The position numbers and the translations under genes are program-made. This document shows, piece by piece, positions 11,401 to 23,055 of a stretch of DNA of 64,000 bases. The stretch is from positions 1,370,070-1,434,069 of the forward strand of contig MU004236.1 of assembly GCA_010405405.1 (NCBI GenBank), in the 5' to 3' direction. The DNA is from Microthyrium microscopicum. Taxonomy: Eukaryota; Ascomycota; Dothideomycetes; Microthyriales; Microthyriaceae. The notes beneath the pieces are model-generated. The model was not told the DNA's origin. It saw only the letters and a program-made list of their open reading frames with translations, and ran no database searches. Every line of letters starts with the position of its first letter. Positions within the stretch are counted from its first letter, which is position 1.

Positions 11401-12834
11401 ATGCGCAGCTCAATATGGCGCTTGACGCGCAGATTACAAGATAGATCCGCTTTCTATGCACCTTCTCAAGCATGGGTGTGTAGGGGATGTCAACAGAGAC
11501 TCAACTCCACCACAACCTCCACCAATGAACCTATAACGGTCCAAGAACATCAGTATGAAACTGATGAATGGACCAATGCTCCCGCGCAAATACTTTCTTC
11601 AGTTTCCCGAAGGTTACATTTGCAGAAAGATCATCCAATAACCATCACACGGAAGATCATTGAGTCGCGTTTTCCCGGATTCAAGACACACAATTCCCTG
11701 TTTCCCGTGGTCACGACCTATCAGAACTTTGATTCATTAGGCTTTCAACCAGACCATCCAGGACGAAGTAGGACAGATACATACTATGTCAACAAAAACA
11801 CGGTGCTGAGAACCCATACTTCAGCACATCAAGCTGATGTCTTCCGTGCCAATGAAAGCGACGGCTACCTCATTAGCGCAGATGTATATCGAAGAGATGC
11901 AGTTGACAGAAGCCATTACCCCATCTTTCATCAGATGGAGGCAGCATTGACCTGGGACAGCAACTCTCTAAATGGGGAATCACTAGCCAAACGGGTATGG
12001 GAAGACCTAGAGGCTTTACCCAAAAACTCCATCGAAGTCCTTGACGAGAACCCAACAATACACCCAGAACGCAACCCCCTCCAACAAGAGCACAAGCAAG
12101 AAGACGTCGAAGCAATAGCCGCGCATCTAAAAAAGTCCCTCGAAAATGTCGTCGTCGAGATCTTCGCCCGAGCAGCTGAATCCTCCAAATCCACCACCAA
12201 CAACGTAACAGAAGCACCACTAAAAGTCCGCTGGGTCGAAGCCTACTTCCCCTTCACCTCACCCTCCTGGGAACTCGAAGTTTTCTGGCAAGACGAATGG
12301 CTCGAAGTTCTCGGCTGCGGCGTCGTCAAACAACAACTCCTCAACAACGCCGGCGTCCCCACCCGCAGCGGCTGGGCTTTTGGCATAGGACTCGAACGAA
12401 TCGCCATGATCCTCTTCAACATCCCCGACATCCGGCTCTTCTGGTCACAAGATCCGCGCTTTCTCTCCCAATTTAGCGAATCTGCCCAGCCGCTTGTGAG
12501 CCGCTTTGTCCCGTTTAGCAAACACCCAGCCTGCTACAAAGACATATCCTTCTGGCTGCGTAGCAGCAGTGCGGCAGGCGGTATGGTCAAAGGCACAACG
12601 TCCGATTTCCACGAAAACGACTTTATGGAGCTGGTCAGGGATGTTTGTGGGGATTTGGTGGAGGATGTGCGGCTGACGGATGAGTTTGCGCATCCGAAGA
12701 GTGGGCGCAGGAGTATGTGCTATCGGATTAATTACAGGAGTTTGGAGCGGACGTTGACGAATGAGGAGACGAATGGGATGCATGAGCGGGTTCGGCAGGC
12801 GCTTGTGGAGAAGATGGGCGTTGAGTTACGATGA
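11401..12834 (+). CDS. MSF1: Phenylalanyl-tRNA synthetase, mitochondrial
   Basis: Single exon, 477 aa, the usual length for the monomeric mitochondrial enzyme that charges tRNA-Phe. The N terminus (R-S-S-I-W-R-L-T-R-R-L) is an Arg/Ser amphipathic presequence. Class II core: the T-H-T-S-A-H-Q motif, the D-V-Y-R-R-D-A-V-D-R-S-H-Y-P-I-F-H-Q motif 2 region, and G-W-A-F-G-I-G-L-E-R-I-A-M as motif 3. The C-terminal ferredoxin-like anticodon-binding domain (from F-V-P-F-S-K-H-P-A-C-Y-K-D to the end) includes the L-T-D-E-F strand and the R-I-N-Y-R-S motif. Nothing is missing. It is one of the few intronless housekeeping genes here. Confidence 0.96.
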   Translation: MRSSIWRLTRRLQDRSAFYAPSQAWVCRGCQQRLNSTTTSTNEPITVQEHQYETDEWTNAPAQILSSVSRRLHLQKDHPITITRKIIESRFPGFKTHNSLFPVVTTYQNFDSLGFQPDHPGRSRTDTYYVNKNTVLRTHTSAHQADVFRANESDGYLISADVYRRDAVDRSHYPIFHQMEAALTWDSNSLNGESLAKRVWEDLEALPKNSIEVLDENPTIHPERNPLQQEHKQEDVEAIAAHLKKSLENVVVEIFARAAESSKSTTNNVTEAPLKVRWVEAYFPFTSPSWELEVFWQDEWLEVLGCGVVKQQLLNNAGVPTRSGWAFGIGLERIAMILFNIPDIRLFWSQDPRFLSQFSESAQPLVSRFVPFSKHPACYKDISFWLRSSSAAGGMVKGTTSDFHENDFMELVRDVCGDLVEDVRLTDEFAHPKSGRRSMCYRINYRSLERTLTNEETNGMHERVRQALVEKMGVELR

Positions 12835-15800
12835 TAAATGGGATTACTTGTGAGGATTTGAGTGGTGGCGCTGTTGTTATGTTGCATTTTACCGAGTGTA
12901 TCATATTGTATCGCTACTTTTTTGACATGTTTTCAGGGGTGTACTCTAGGGAAAAGGAATCAATGTTAGGTGTGGTTCTAAATTTGGAGCTGTATACATA
13001 AATGTGATATTGCGATTAGCATTGTCAGTATAGTTGCTCGTTTTGAATTCCATATCACTACTCTACAACTTGTTACAGATAATATAGAAAAAACCAATAT
13101 TCGCCGGAAGGCAGTGATCAATATCACAGCAGCCCGCTGAGTCTGGTGTACTGGTAACTAAATGGATTCGTGACTTTACATTTTTGCAATGTCAAAGACT
13201 TAAGGTCCGATTGAACAGCTAACATGATGATACAGGAGCACACCACCAGAATGGTATAGTCGAGTTGTGGTGGTTGAGAGGCGTAGATAGCATGTTTCGG
13301 GCTGATATGTCCTGAGTTGACGTACATCTTCTGAGACTGCATGTCACAGGTACTCAGGATACTGAAAATGAGATATTACACTCGATGACAGTGCTCAAGC
13401 CCTCATCGATCAAGCTACTCTCGACTGGTAAGGAGATGCAGAAAGTGGATATAGCAGGATTCTTCGAAGGATTTACATATTTTCTTGTCAGAACAGATAA
13501 ATGATACTGGCATGGAATCTAGGTAGCCAAGGGAACGCAAATGCTGGTTAAGATGTTGGCACCACTAGCTCACGTCTTAAACGATCTAAGCTTTCAATGT
13601 GGTATGATAGAAGTGTTTAGAAGGCTGGGCTGATTATTGGCACTACTCTAGAAGTATGTTGAAAGTCTTTGTGACATCGCCCAGACTTGTGGAAGGAGAT
13701 ATATGCAGCCAAGACAGGCTGTGATGATCTTTGCGAAGGAAGCTGTTCTCGGCAGAGTATCATCTAATCATTCTGTCCAGAGTAGCAACTACCAAGTACA
13801 CCGGCGGTATATTTCACATATTATCGACTATCGTGAACGAGTCACCATACGCTCGCTCACTCACAGGCTGATACTCAAGGCGCCACCAAAACTCATGAAG
13901 ATTGGAAGCCTTTCCTAGAGTATACGGGCTGCAGAGTTCCCATGACATTTCCATTCAGAGTAGTCGACCATAAACGCAATTGGTGTTTCGCTACCACACT
14001 GAATCCTACAAAGCAGCTATCACCTACCTGCAGGAAGCTAACAAGAGGAAGCTAACGAAGTGACAATCGGCAAGACTAAAACAAAGAGCTGAAATGTTTC
14101 AACACTTACATCTTCCTCTCAAGGAGACCCTGGCTTTGCTATACTGTACTTCTTTCGTCCAGGCAGTTTCCTTGCTCTCACACTTCCTCAGATCAGAAAC
14201 GTGGAAGCGGAGCATATATCCAGTTTAGTATCCAAATAGATAAGCTTCGAATGAGCTAACCTTGTTTTATTGCTCAATATCTGTTTGAAAGTCGCACTGG
14301 TAGAGAAATGTGTTGAGCGGTAAGCATAAATGCTACCCGGAAGCTCTGCCGGCAGGGTACCAAGACGAAAAGTGCGGAGAAGGTCCATTCACATTTGACG
14401 ATCCGCCTCCAACAAAAATTCCAACTTTTTAATTGGAAGGAGAGGCTGGAAAAGGTTTGCTGTACCTACCAGAGTATCAAATGATCAACTAGACGGGCCG
14501 AATAGACATGCTGAAGTGTGCTTCTGATTCCTGGTCAAACCAGCGTTTGGCTAGAACAAATCTTGCCCGTTCCTGTCAAGAAGGCGGGTTGGACACATGG
14601 AGTGCTAGAGTAGAGTAGTAAGGAACAGGACACTTACGCTTGCTAGCCACTGACCAAGTCCAAACAAGTCAAAGTTGCCGCGTAACCGACTATCGATTGG
14701 TCTGCATGAAAGTTGTTTTGAACGTGCCTGTAAGCTGTACCTGTTCCCGCCGCCACTAGGTCGTTCACCGACTCGCAACTGCGCCGATTCGGTCGATTTG
14801 ACAGGTGTGTTAGTTTAATGTCAAATTTCGTCAGAGTGTGGATGGCGCCTGTCAAACTTTTGTGAATTAGTTAAAGTTATTGGATGGTTGGTGAGTTGGA
14901 GTTGGATTGACAAATCTATTTACTACTCAAGTGGTCACTGGCTTTGTACATCAGTACCGCCAAGTTAAGGTATGGCATAACGACTCGTAGACTACCTATT
15001 GACGGAAGATTTTCATACAGATGTTTATTATCCGAAGCTACCAATGATTTGATGTAGATCTTTCCGATGAAGATTAACGAGCTAGATTTGGTCTATAGCG
15101 GGTGGCCTGAATATTGCAAAAAATTCCATTGAGCAATGCTCAAGCCTGAGTTTCTGGGGAGGTACTCTAATGTTTTAGACCTCCCTTGCGTTCGTCAACT
15201 GCAGACTAGCGCACGATTAATGCACCCAGATGGATTCGTGATTGAAGAAATTTTGCAGCAACCCATGGCAGATTATTGAAGTCTAGTGTATGGAAGCTCT
15301 TTTGCAACAAGGCCTCTGCGTCTGCATATGATGGCTGCGAACTATTGTCAACTACTGCTGCAATTTTCACCGAGTATTGTAGGACATGATTGATGTTGAG
15401 AGGCGTTGTTCCTGCTCAAGCTCCATGAAAACGTGCCGTCTCTCGTTGAGTTGGAGTTTGGTTCCTGGCTAACGACAGTAGTTGAACGCAGGAACACTAC
15501 AGAAAACAGAACTCCCACATGGTAGCAGGCTATCCTGGTAATATCAGGATGCTCTCTGGTATGATATTGCCCACGTTTACAGTGAGGGTCTGTAAGGGTC
15601 TAGAGTACTCTATTGCACGAGTTCCATCTTCTGGCCTCTCCACTCCACACCCTCCCATCGACAAAGCCAAGATATGGAGACGCGGGTAGATTGTGGGGTA
15701 TGTAAGATTGCTTAAGAAATCAGTGGACATGTGAACTTGTGAAGCAGTGGCTTTCCTTCACACCGTCGTGACTTTGTTAAGGACCGGTTCTGCTGTACTT

Positions 15801-17232
15801 GTTCCTGAATGGCTGGCTCAAGCCGCTTGGCCCGTGGGCTGATCTTTTCAACGGCGACTAGGCTATATCTTATCTAGTCCCATATTATACCGTAGAATTT
15901 AGACTCCTTGAGAAGTTGAGGCAAAGTCGCAATAATGCTGACGACCTCTGACTCTTTGCACATGTACCAGCCTTTCTTCAGCACTCTTTTCCCTCATCTC
16001 TTGATTCTCCCCAGTAAAAAGTCGAGTACACCAGCGAGGTCGGATCATGGTCGTCGCTGACTGGCTCCCCGCATTCGATCCTAGCGGCCATGCGGCTGAC
16101 TTCAAGGAAATTCGGGAGGTTGAGCCGTAATGAAGTATTATCTCCCGCACGAGGACAGGCATGCACTGAACAATCAAGACCAAGTCTTATCTGTAGACCG
16201 AGGTCAAGACGGAGACATTGATTCCTTAAGATTTTTGCTGGGAAAGGAAGAAAAGTTTCGGAGACCTTGAAACGAGGCGAGTGCTGCCGGTATTGAGCAT
16301 ACCGGTATTGGAGTACTCGAAAACACGAGCTTGCAACCAGGTACAAGTGTCTACAGTACTATCTATACAGTTTCTCCAAAATCGCGAGACAAGAAAAGCA
16401 TTTTCCTAAAGCCTACGGGAATTGGAAATCTGATCGGACACTAGTGCTCTACAGAGGTACCTGTACATCTTGATGGAGTAGTTCGATGCTGCAGAGATCG
16501 GTTCCCCGCCACCACAGACCTACTCCAAATGGATGGCGAGCACCAACCGCCATCCTTTTAAAATGGTGATGAAATTGTGCCGTTGCTGGAATTCACAAAA
16601 AGAAGTTCAAGCCGAAAAGGAGCGAAACTCCAGTCTCAACCTAAAAGGCAAGACAAGGGAAATTACCTTTACGGTTCCCTGGCAGTTTGACTGCATCTTG
16701 ATCTGTCTTCTGGACCAAGTCTTTCTACTAAGTGGTGTGAAAGAGAGAACAGAGACTCAAAGATACCATGAAAAAATCCTACTCTGCAACAAAATAACCA
16801 CTCAACGACACCGCTAAAAGTACTTTTGAGTACAAGTACATTCATGCTCCCTTCTAGCCATCATGCATCGACCGCATGGATGGCGTTTCAGTTGACGGTA
16901 CCTGGTTCGCTACTCCGTACTGCACCTCCATCGCCCATGTCTTAGTTTCTTTTAGTGCTATGCCTCTTCCTCATCTCTTCATGAAGAATCGAAGCTAACG
17001 GATTCTTGATGCTAGCTGTCAGTCTAGGATCACCAAATGACTTATCCTCTTTCGGCTTCGTCGTTGTTCGTGATACTAGACCAGTCGCAGGCTCGCAGCT
17101 ATGTTAAAGCAGACCGAGTCGCTCATCCACACCATGGTGCAGGGCGCCTTGTTTGATGAAATCTCGCCTCTGCTTCATGCTCCGAGTCGTTGATCCTGCG
17201 TTTTATGTATTAATCAAACCTAATTCCCCAAC
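12835..17232. other. 4.4-kb region without a supportable gene
   Basis: Short ORFs on both strands (longest about 120 codons) show no family features, no signal peptides worth trusting and no splice pattern that extends them. Base composition looks ordinary, not the extreme AT of RIP-mutated repeats. It may be a long upstream region of the gene at 17233, a noncoding RNA locus, or decayed sequence. Confidence 0.5.
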
Positions 17233-19084
17233 ATGGCTCCCATTGTACATTGGATGAAAGACGTTCTTCACGCCCGAGTGAGTGTTTATATTCCAAAGGA
17301 AACAGTGTTTGCAAATCATCCCACAAGAACATCTACTACTGCAATTCCGTTTGATATACACAGTGCCGCCCCAATGGAGCACATAGGAAGCAAGTCGGAG
17401 CCTACCACCCCGGATCAAAAAAATGGCGATACTGCTTCTCTCACTCCAAGTCGACCATCCGTCTTGAACAGATATCAACTATGGCCAAGGATGAAAAAAC
17501 ACCGAAGACAAGGCAGTGATGATGTTGTGCGAGATATTGTGCGAGCCCCGCAAGGGAGATCTCCATCATCATTGAGCGATACATCTGTGCCTGCACCTAT
17601 ACTACCCGCTGTCAATTATCGAGGTAGCTCCTTATCACGGAGAAGGAAAATCAGTGTTCCTGAGCTACGTCGAAAGCCAGCACCGGAGAACATGGCACAA
17701 CCTCTTGTCGATTCTCGTGAGTATGAACCTTAGTACAATTATGTTATCACTAACAATTCCAAGCTACGATCCCTGGCCGTCCTGCTCTACGATCCGTATC
17801 TTCTGACCTAGCTCAACATGAAAGATCTAGCAGTTGTCCAGATGAGCCCTGGAAAAGGCGGCCTCTAGAAATGGAAACCTTGGAACGAAAATCACTTGAC
17901 CATCGACCTAGTCCTCCAAAGTCGTCATGGCCGCTCCCGGCAGCAGATTGGATGTCTTATAATCCAACAAGACCACTTTCTCCTATCTTCTCACCTATCG
18001 AGAGTACCACACCAATTACTGGTGTCAACCCAGAGAGTACCCCTGAGACATTCGACATACCGCCACAGGTACCACCAAAGTCAGAGTGTCCTTCGACACC
18101 AACCATACCACCACGAAAAGTGAGCACAAAACTTCGATTACAGCAAAACGAAACTAACATACCTCTCTAGGAATCTTTAAAGTCAAGCCAGCTACCTGTT
18201 GAAACTCCACCTCCACACATCTCACAAGCCGCCTTGAGTAGACCTAGAACACCTTCGGCTCATAGCGACAAGAGCTCCCCGATCAGAAGAACTATGACCT
18301 CTTCCCCAAAACTTTCCATATCAATTCCATCCTCAATACCTGAAGATATGTGCTCTCTGTTGGATAGGGGAAGACCAATGGTTCGCCAAAAGTCGCACCA
18401 TGAGTCAGCAATTGTCGATTACGCAGCTTTGCCTACAGGGCTTCGTCCCATAGAAGCTGCTTTCATGCTTCCGGAAAACGAGAAGGAACTACTTCGGAAA
18501 CAAGCGTCAAATCAAGCAGAGCGTTATGAGATACTCGGCTCTCGACACGTTAACTCAATGTCAAGGGTATTTATTCTACTCTTATCCTATCTGTTACATT
18601 CACTTACTTTGACTAGGAACTCCGAAACCTTGATGAGCGGTGTGAATACCTTCGAAAGACTTACAAGTCTCTTCGCGCTGGTCGGAAAAAGCTACAAGAC
18701 CGTCTCCTAAGCTATCTCAAGAGCGAAAGTCTCGTTTTCTCCAAAGATCGTCTACTCAAGCAACAGGAAGCTTTAGTAGAGCTTGACCGTGCCATTGACG
18801 ATTGGGCCAACAAACTCGAACACGCAGAAAATCGCCGCCTTCGAGTTCGACAGAAGCTTCTCGAGCATGTTGCTGCCTCCATGATGCTCAACATTGCCAA
18901 TGTCCAACCCGCATACTCCCTTGAGACACCTCCCACTAGTGGCAAACACCCCGAGCCAACTGAACCGTTACGCGTTGATCGAAAGGACATTGAGTCTATC
19001 AAGATCTACGCTGATACACAAGTGCTTAATCTATTTACAGATATTGAGCAAGCAATTGCCGGCATGTGTGAGCCAGCTTGTTAG
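17233..19084 (+). CDS. Coiled-coil protein of unknown function, possibly septation-related
   Basis: Four exons (17233-17716, 17764-18119, 18171-18566, 18617-19084) encode 567 aa. The first two thirds are Ser/Pro/Arg-rich and disordered, with many S-P and R-x-x-S sites. The C-terminal third is an alpha-helical coiled coil starting at about residue 340 (L-P-E-N-E-K-E-L-L-R-K-Q-A), continuing through L-R-N-L-D-E-R-C-E-Y-L-R-K-T-Y-K-S-L and ending near the Cys-containing tail. The layout resembles fungal cytoskeletal or septation scaffolds (Uds1-like), but I cannot confirm the family. No signal peptide or membrane segment is seen. Confidence 0.75.
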
Positions 19085-19496
19085 AAGCCTGTCTATCTTA
19101 CACCCCCTTGATGTGCCCCACGATGTTTATGTTTTGCATTCCTCTATTTTGGACATTTCGTTTGGCTGTATTCTAACAAAGCTTTTGCATCCCCAAGCAT
19201 TATGTTGGCCCAGCACCTGGGTTTTGGATCTACCCATTATTTGTATCATAATGTTTCTACGACGAGACGGCCTCTAAATACCAGAGCGGGTTGTATTATT
19301 AGAAGCTTAACCCAAAAAGTGGTGTTTGGTTCGCGGGCTGCATTCCTTCCTTGATCTGGTTGTATGCACACATTCATTCCCATTTTATTTATGACCATTT
19401 AAATATCTATATGATATCATTACTTGTGCTATCCATATTGTTCTACTTTACATTAAGTGATACAAGTGTCCGTATACCATTTTTTGACAACACCGA
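19085..19496. other. Convergent 3' intergenic region
   Basis: 412 AT-rich bases lie between two facing stop codons. Poly(A)-type signals are likely, but I see nothing else. Confidence 0.4.
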
Positions 19497-20284
19497 TTAA
19501 ATCCAAAAGTCTGTGGTTGGTTTCGCACTCATTGGCCGCTTTGATTCTGGCTCTACATTCCACAGTCTGTTGAATCCCCGATCTCGCATACGGTAGAGTC
19601 GTAAGCGGAAGAAAAGAAATACACATGCTCCTAATAGCAACACTAATGGTGTCGCTAATCCAGCTATCACGCCCACACTCATTTGTCCATTTGCAAATCC
19701 GCTTGACTGCTGAGCACTTGATACTGGCATCGATGATTGATTCCCTGGTGCGATGTTTGCCACTGTTGTGGGCACTGAAGCATTATTCAATGCTTGATTG
19801 ATGGTTGTAGGCGCGACAGTAGCAGTAGTTGTGACAGTTTGGCGTCCACATGGCCCACCGCTGGGCCTACATCCTGCCGGACCTGATCGAGGCGGTCGGT
19901 AAAGTACCCCGAATTGTCCTTGTGCTTGGTTACAGCACGCTTGGTTGTTTTTACCGCAGCAGTAGGAGCCGTCCTGGCATTTTGTGAATGTACTTTGCAG
20001 ATCCAGTGACCCGTCACTGCCGTATACTAGATTTGTTAGTGACCCTATACTCGGGATTTGTACAGAAGAGATATACCTGGTGGGCAGGGACATGATTCCG
20101 TCGGATTTGTGCCCCAGCTTTTCTCCGTACACGATCCAGAGACTTTGTTGTTTGATTGATCGATACAGAATAAGTTGGTTGCACATAGAGCGCTCGAACT
20201 ACAACATGTTGTGACATTGGCTGTAGAGTCGCATGGTACATCTGCTGTCGGTATTCCGGCACTGCTGAAGCATTGGAGGGACAT
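19497..20284 (-). CDS. Cys-rich single-pass membrane protein
   Basis: Exons are 20284-20077 and 20026-19497 (50-bp intron), 245 aa. The N-terminal extracellular part has about 16 Cys in fungal-type spacing (T-T-C-C-S-S-S-A-L-C, S-C-P-C-P-P, S-Y-C-C, A-C-C-N). A Thr/Ser/Asn linker follows, then one membrane helix (V-G-V-I-A-G-L-A-T-P-L-V-L-L-L-G-A-C-V-F-L-F-F) and a short basic cytoplasmic tail. This is a common, uncharacterised ascomycete surface-protein design. No classical signal peptide precedes the first Cys, so topology rests on the membrane helix. An upstream in-frame start is blocked by a stop. Confidence 0.8.
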
Positions 20285-21645
20285 TGTTATATTGTCGAAG
20301 AGAGGAATCTGGTGGATGTGCGAAGTTAGTGGATGGTCGTCATAAGGAAGGAAGCGCCATGAGGACCACGTTGACTGCGGTTCCAGGCATGACTGGGCTT
20401 AAAAGAACTCGAGTTCACGCGACACATGGAAGAACTATTTATTCTCGAAGGATTACACAGTTTGTCGCTTTTCAGCGCCACAGTAGCACAGAAGTTGTTC
20501 TACCAATCTCGGGCTGCTGAATGACTGCGTTTTGGATTTGAATTTATGACGACAGGATAATCAGCTCTGATATGAAAACTAAAGCTGACATGGTTGTCGT
20601 CATGCTATGATTTCAGATAACTCAGTATTGCCCGGTAGTCTCATTTTCCTTGACTTTGTCTACCGGGTCGAATTGCTAGGCTTTGTGTTACTTCGGAACA
20701 TCGCTTGCATATCACCTCGTCGGACGAGCTCTTGGAATCCCAGTGCACCTTCCGCAATTGAAATCTTCAGATGGGGTTTAATGCTAAAGCAAGGGGTCGG
20801 ACTGAAGGCGTTTTTCGGCTCTCCAACTATCGTAACACGTACTCAGAAGTCTTTTCTGAGAAGGCTGTAGCGTACTGGGGCTCAGTCTTTAAGTAGAAGA
20901 TATGTTTAGACACCGCTTCTTCCTCAAGTTGGACTTCTCAATCGGAACAGAGTTTCCAACCATTTCTGGGGTTTGAGAGGCGCTCATGTGTGCCTCCAAA
21001 CAAGTGACCGCTGGCAGGCGGCTTCGAGTTTATGTGCCGATACACTCAGCTCGTCCTTGGAAACGCAGACTTTATGATCTCAAATGGTGCGCAATATGAC
21101 AGTATACAGGTCCCGAGAAGTGGAACGCAGTATCGCAAAGGTCTTTTGGTTTTGAGAATTGACCCAATATCCTAAAGATCTCAGGCATACTTTAACCTAG
21201 AGTACTTTTGAAGATCGCGGCTGACTTCAAGATTTGGTCCAGAGCTTCGGGCCTTGACTGATTCAAACTTGTCAGATTGCTTACCGTGATGCCCTGCCAT
21301 CATAAAGAAACTTGATATTAGGTAGAGGAAGCATGTCTTCTGCGTAGCATTGGTTGATAAAACGTTAACATTGATCGCATACTAGTTTCGGTTGCGTATC
21401 CTCCTATCGGCAATTTAGACAAGGAGACTTGGGGACAAATGAAGTCCACGAAGCAGCGGTGGAGCATTTTGGATTTTTTGAGTTTGGATTTGAGGGTGGT
21501 TCGTTCTGTATCATCCGATCTTGGTCCTGGCCCCCACAGCATCAGAAATGAGGTTTGCAACATTTTAACGCACTGCACCCAACCTCTTCTCAACACTTCC
21601 ATCTCAACATCCCCTTCACGATCCACTGCAATAATCTCTTTCATC
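20285..21645. other. Divergent intergenic region
   Basis: 1.36 kb lie upstream of both flanking genes. ORFs here are short, and the longest minus-strand one (21318-21788) overlaps the next gene's start antisense. I see no convincing feature. Confidence 0.4.
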
Positions 21646-22017
21646 ATGGACTTGTTACCAAGCGTCAATCTGCCACCGCTTGTCTTGGTGCACTCCATTT
21701 TTCTGTCGTTAGTTGGACTGCGCATGGTCTTCACGAACTCGGCAAAAAGCTCCCCAATGGCTGGCATCACCATGCTGGCTATTGGCATCGCCTATCTTTC
21801 GACATCGTATATGCCAATCGCTCAAAACCAATTTCTGCACGCAAGCGTACCGGTACGGATCCTCTTGGCTCTAGTAGCTGGCTTGAAGATGGTTGTGGAC
21901 AAGAACATAACGCAAAGCGCGCGAAACGAAATGCTGTTGGTATTCTTGTACGATGGGATTGGCGGACTGGTTTGTGGTTGGCAACTGGAAAACTTCAGCG
22001 GTAAAGTGCCCGCGTGA
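21646..22017 (+). CDS. Small multi-pass membrane protein, unknown
   Basis: Single exon, 123 aa. Four hydrophobic stretches are visible: L-V-L-V-H-S-I-F-L-S-L-V-G-L; A-G-I-T-M-L-A-I-G-I-A-Y-L; V-P-V-R-I-L-L-A-L-V-A-G-L; and L-L-V-F-L-Y-D-G-I-G-G-L-V. They are joined by very short loops. This resembles the small four-helix integral membrane proteins found widely in fungi, but I name no function. The start at 21646 is chosen because the membrane helices begin directly after it; the frame upstream is open but not protein-like. Confidence 0.7.
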   Translation: MDLLPSVNLPPLVLVHSIFLSLVGLRMVFTNSAKSSPMAGITMLAIGIAYLSTSYMPIAQNQFLHASVPVRILLALVAGLKMVVDKNITQSARNEMLLVFLYDGIGGLVCGWQLENFSGKVPA

Positions 22018-23055
22018 GCCCCGAGATCGAATGATAGAGGATTCAATGCCTGGAGCAGTAGATATCGGATGTGCTGGCAACTGAAGGTCGACGATCGATT
22101 TAAAAAGTGGCAACTTCAAACGCGACTAGCGTTGAGCAGAGCCTCCTCGTTCTCATTATTCTACAGCACGCGTCTCTCTTCCTGCATATTATTTCGACCT
22201 CGATCATTCAGCCTTAGCTTCTTCAAGGAAGTGCTCTGGTTCTAGATTTCAAAGTCCTCGATATTCACCCTTGCGTCAAATCTTCGCGACTCATCCGAGC
22301 GCCTCGCGTACCCAACGCGTGCCCTTGCGCTCAAAGTCATTGTAATGGTCGACGTCTAGTCGATTCTGACAGGAATAGAATAGCTGTTTTGTGATGGCTC
22401 CAGCCAATCAAGGATCGCAACGCGGCAGTCAGAACGACATATTACCAACTTGATTGCAGAGCTTAGATGGAATATGGACATCTCTCGGCCTGGATTCATC
22501 TCCATTACTCTTTAGAACAAGAAGCACTTGCTAGGTGTTTGCAAGAGCAGGGAAAGAAGCTGACATGGTTATGTCTATGCTAAGAACCTCAACTGCGGAT
22601 GGCACTAGTATAACCAATATTCTCACTTTTTTTGGAGTGACCAAAATTCCATTGCCATTGCCCTGGAAGCTAGACTATCATGAAGAATGGAGCTTGCAAT
22701 TGGGCCTATCATTTTCCAGACCGTGGCCCCTTGTTGATCTCATTCCTCTCATGTTGATAGGAATGTGTAAACACGCGTTTTTGGGATGATGGAGTAACAT
22801 AAGGACAATAAAGCGCTTTCTTGGGTGGAAGACCTACCAAAACTCGTCAATCGCCGTTCTGACGTTCCTTTAACTGTTTTTATTCACGAAACTTGCGATT
22901 ACTTCAACCATAGACCCTCATTTTTTGGTGAGTTCATAACCTCCCAGTATGTGCAGTTCTAACAGGTCGACCTAGACACTCATTTGAACCGGTACTGGAT
23001 CCTAGGCCTCTCGATTTTAACTCGACACGCGACGAAGCATCCTTTCGCAGCCAAG
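22018..23055. promoter_or_regulatory. Upstream region of the giant mucin gene
   Basis: 1.04 kb without a supportable gene, presumably the mucin promoter. I identify no motif. Confidence 0.4.

Noticed and set aside
15899-16346. 94- and 122-codon minus-strand ORFs
   Set aside because: Overlapping frames in the gene-free region with no family resemblance.
21318-21788. 156-codon minus-strand ORF
   Set aside because: It is antisense to the small membrane protein gene and has no features.
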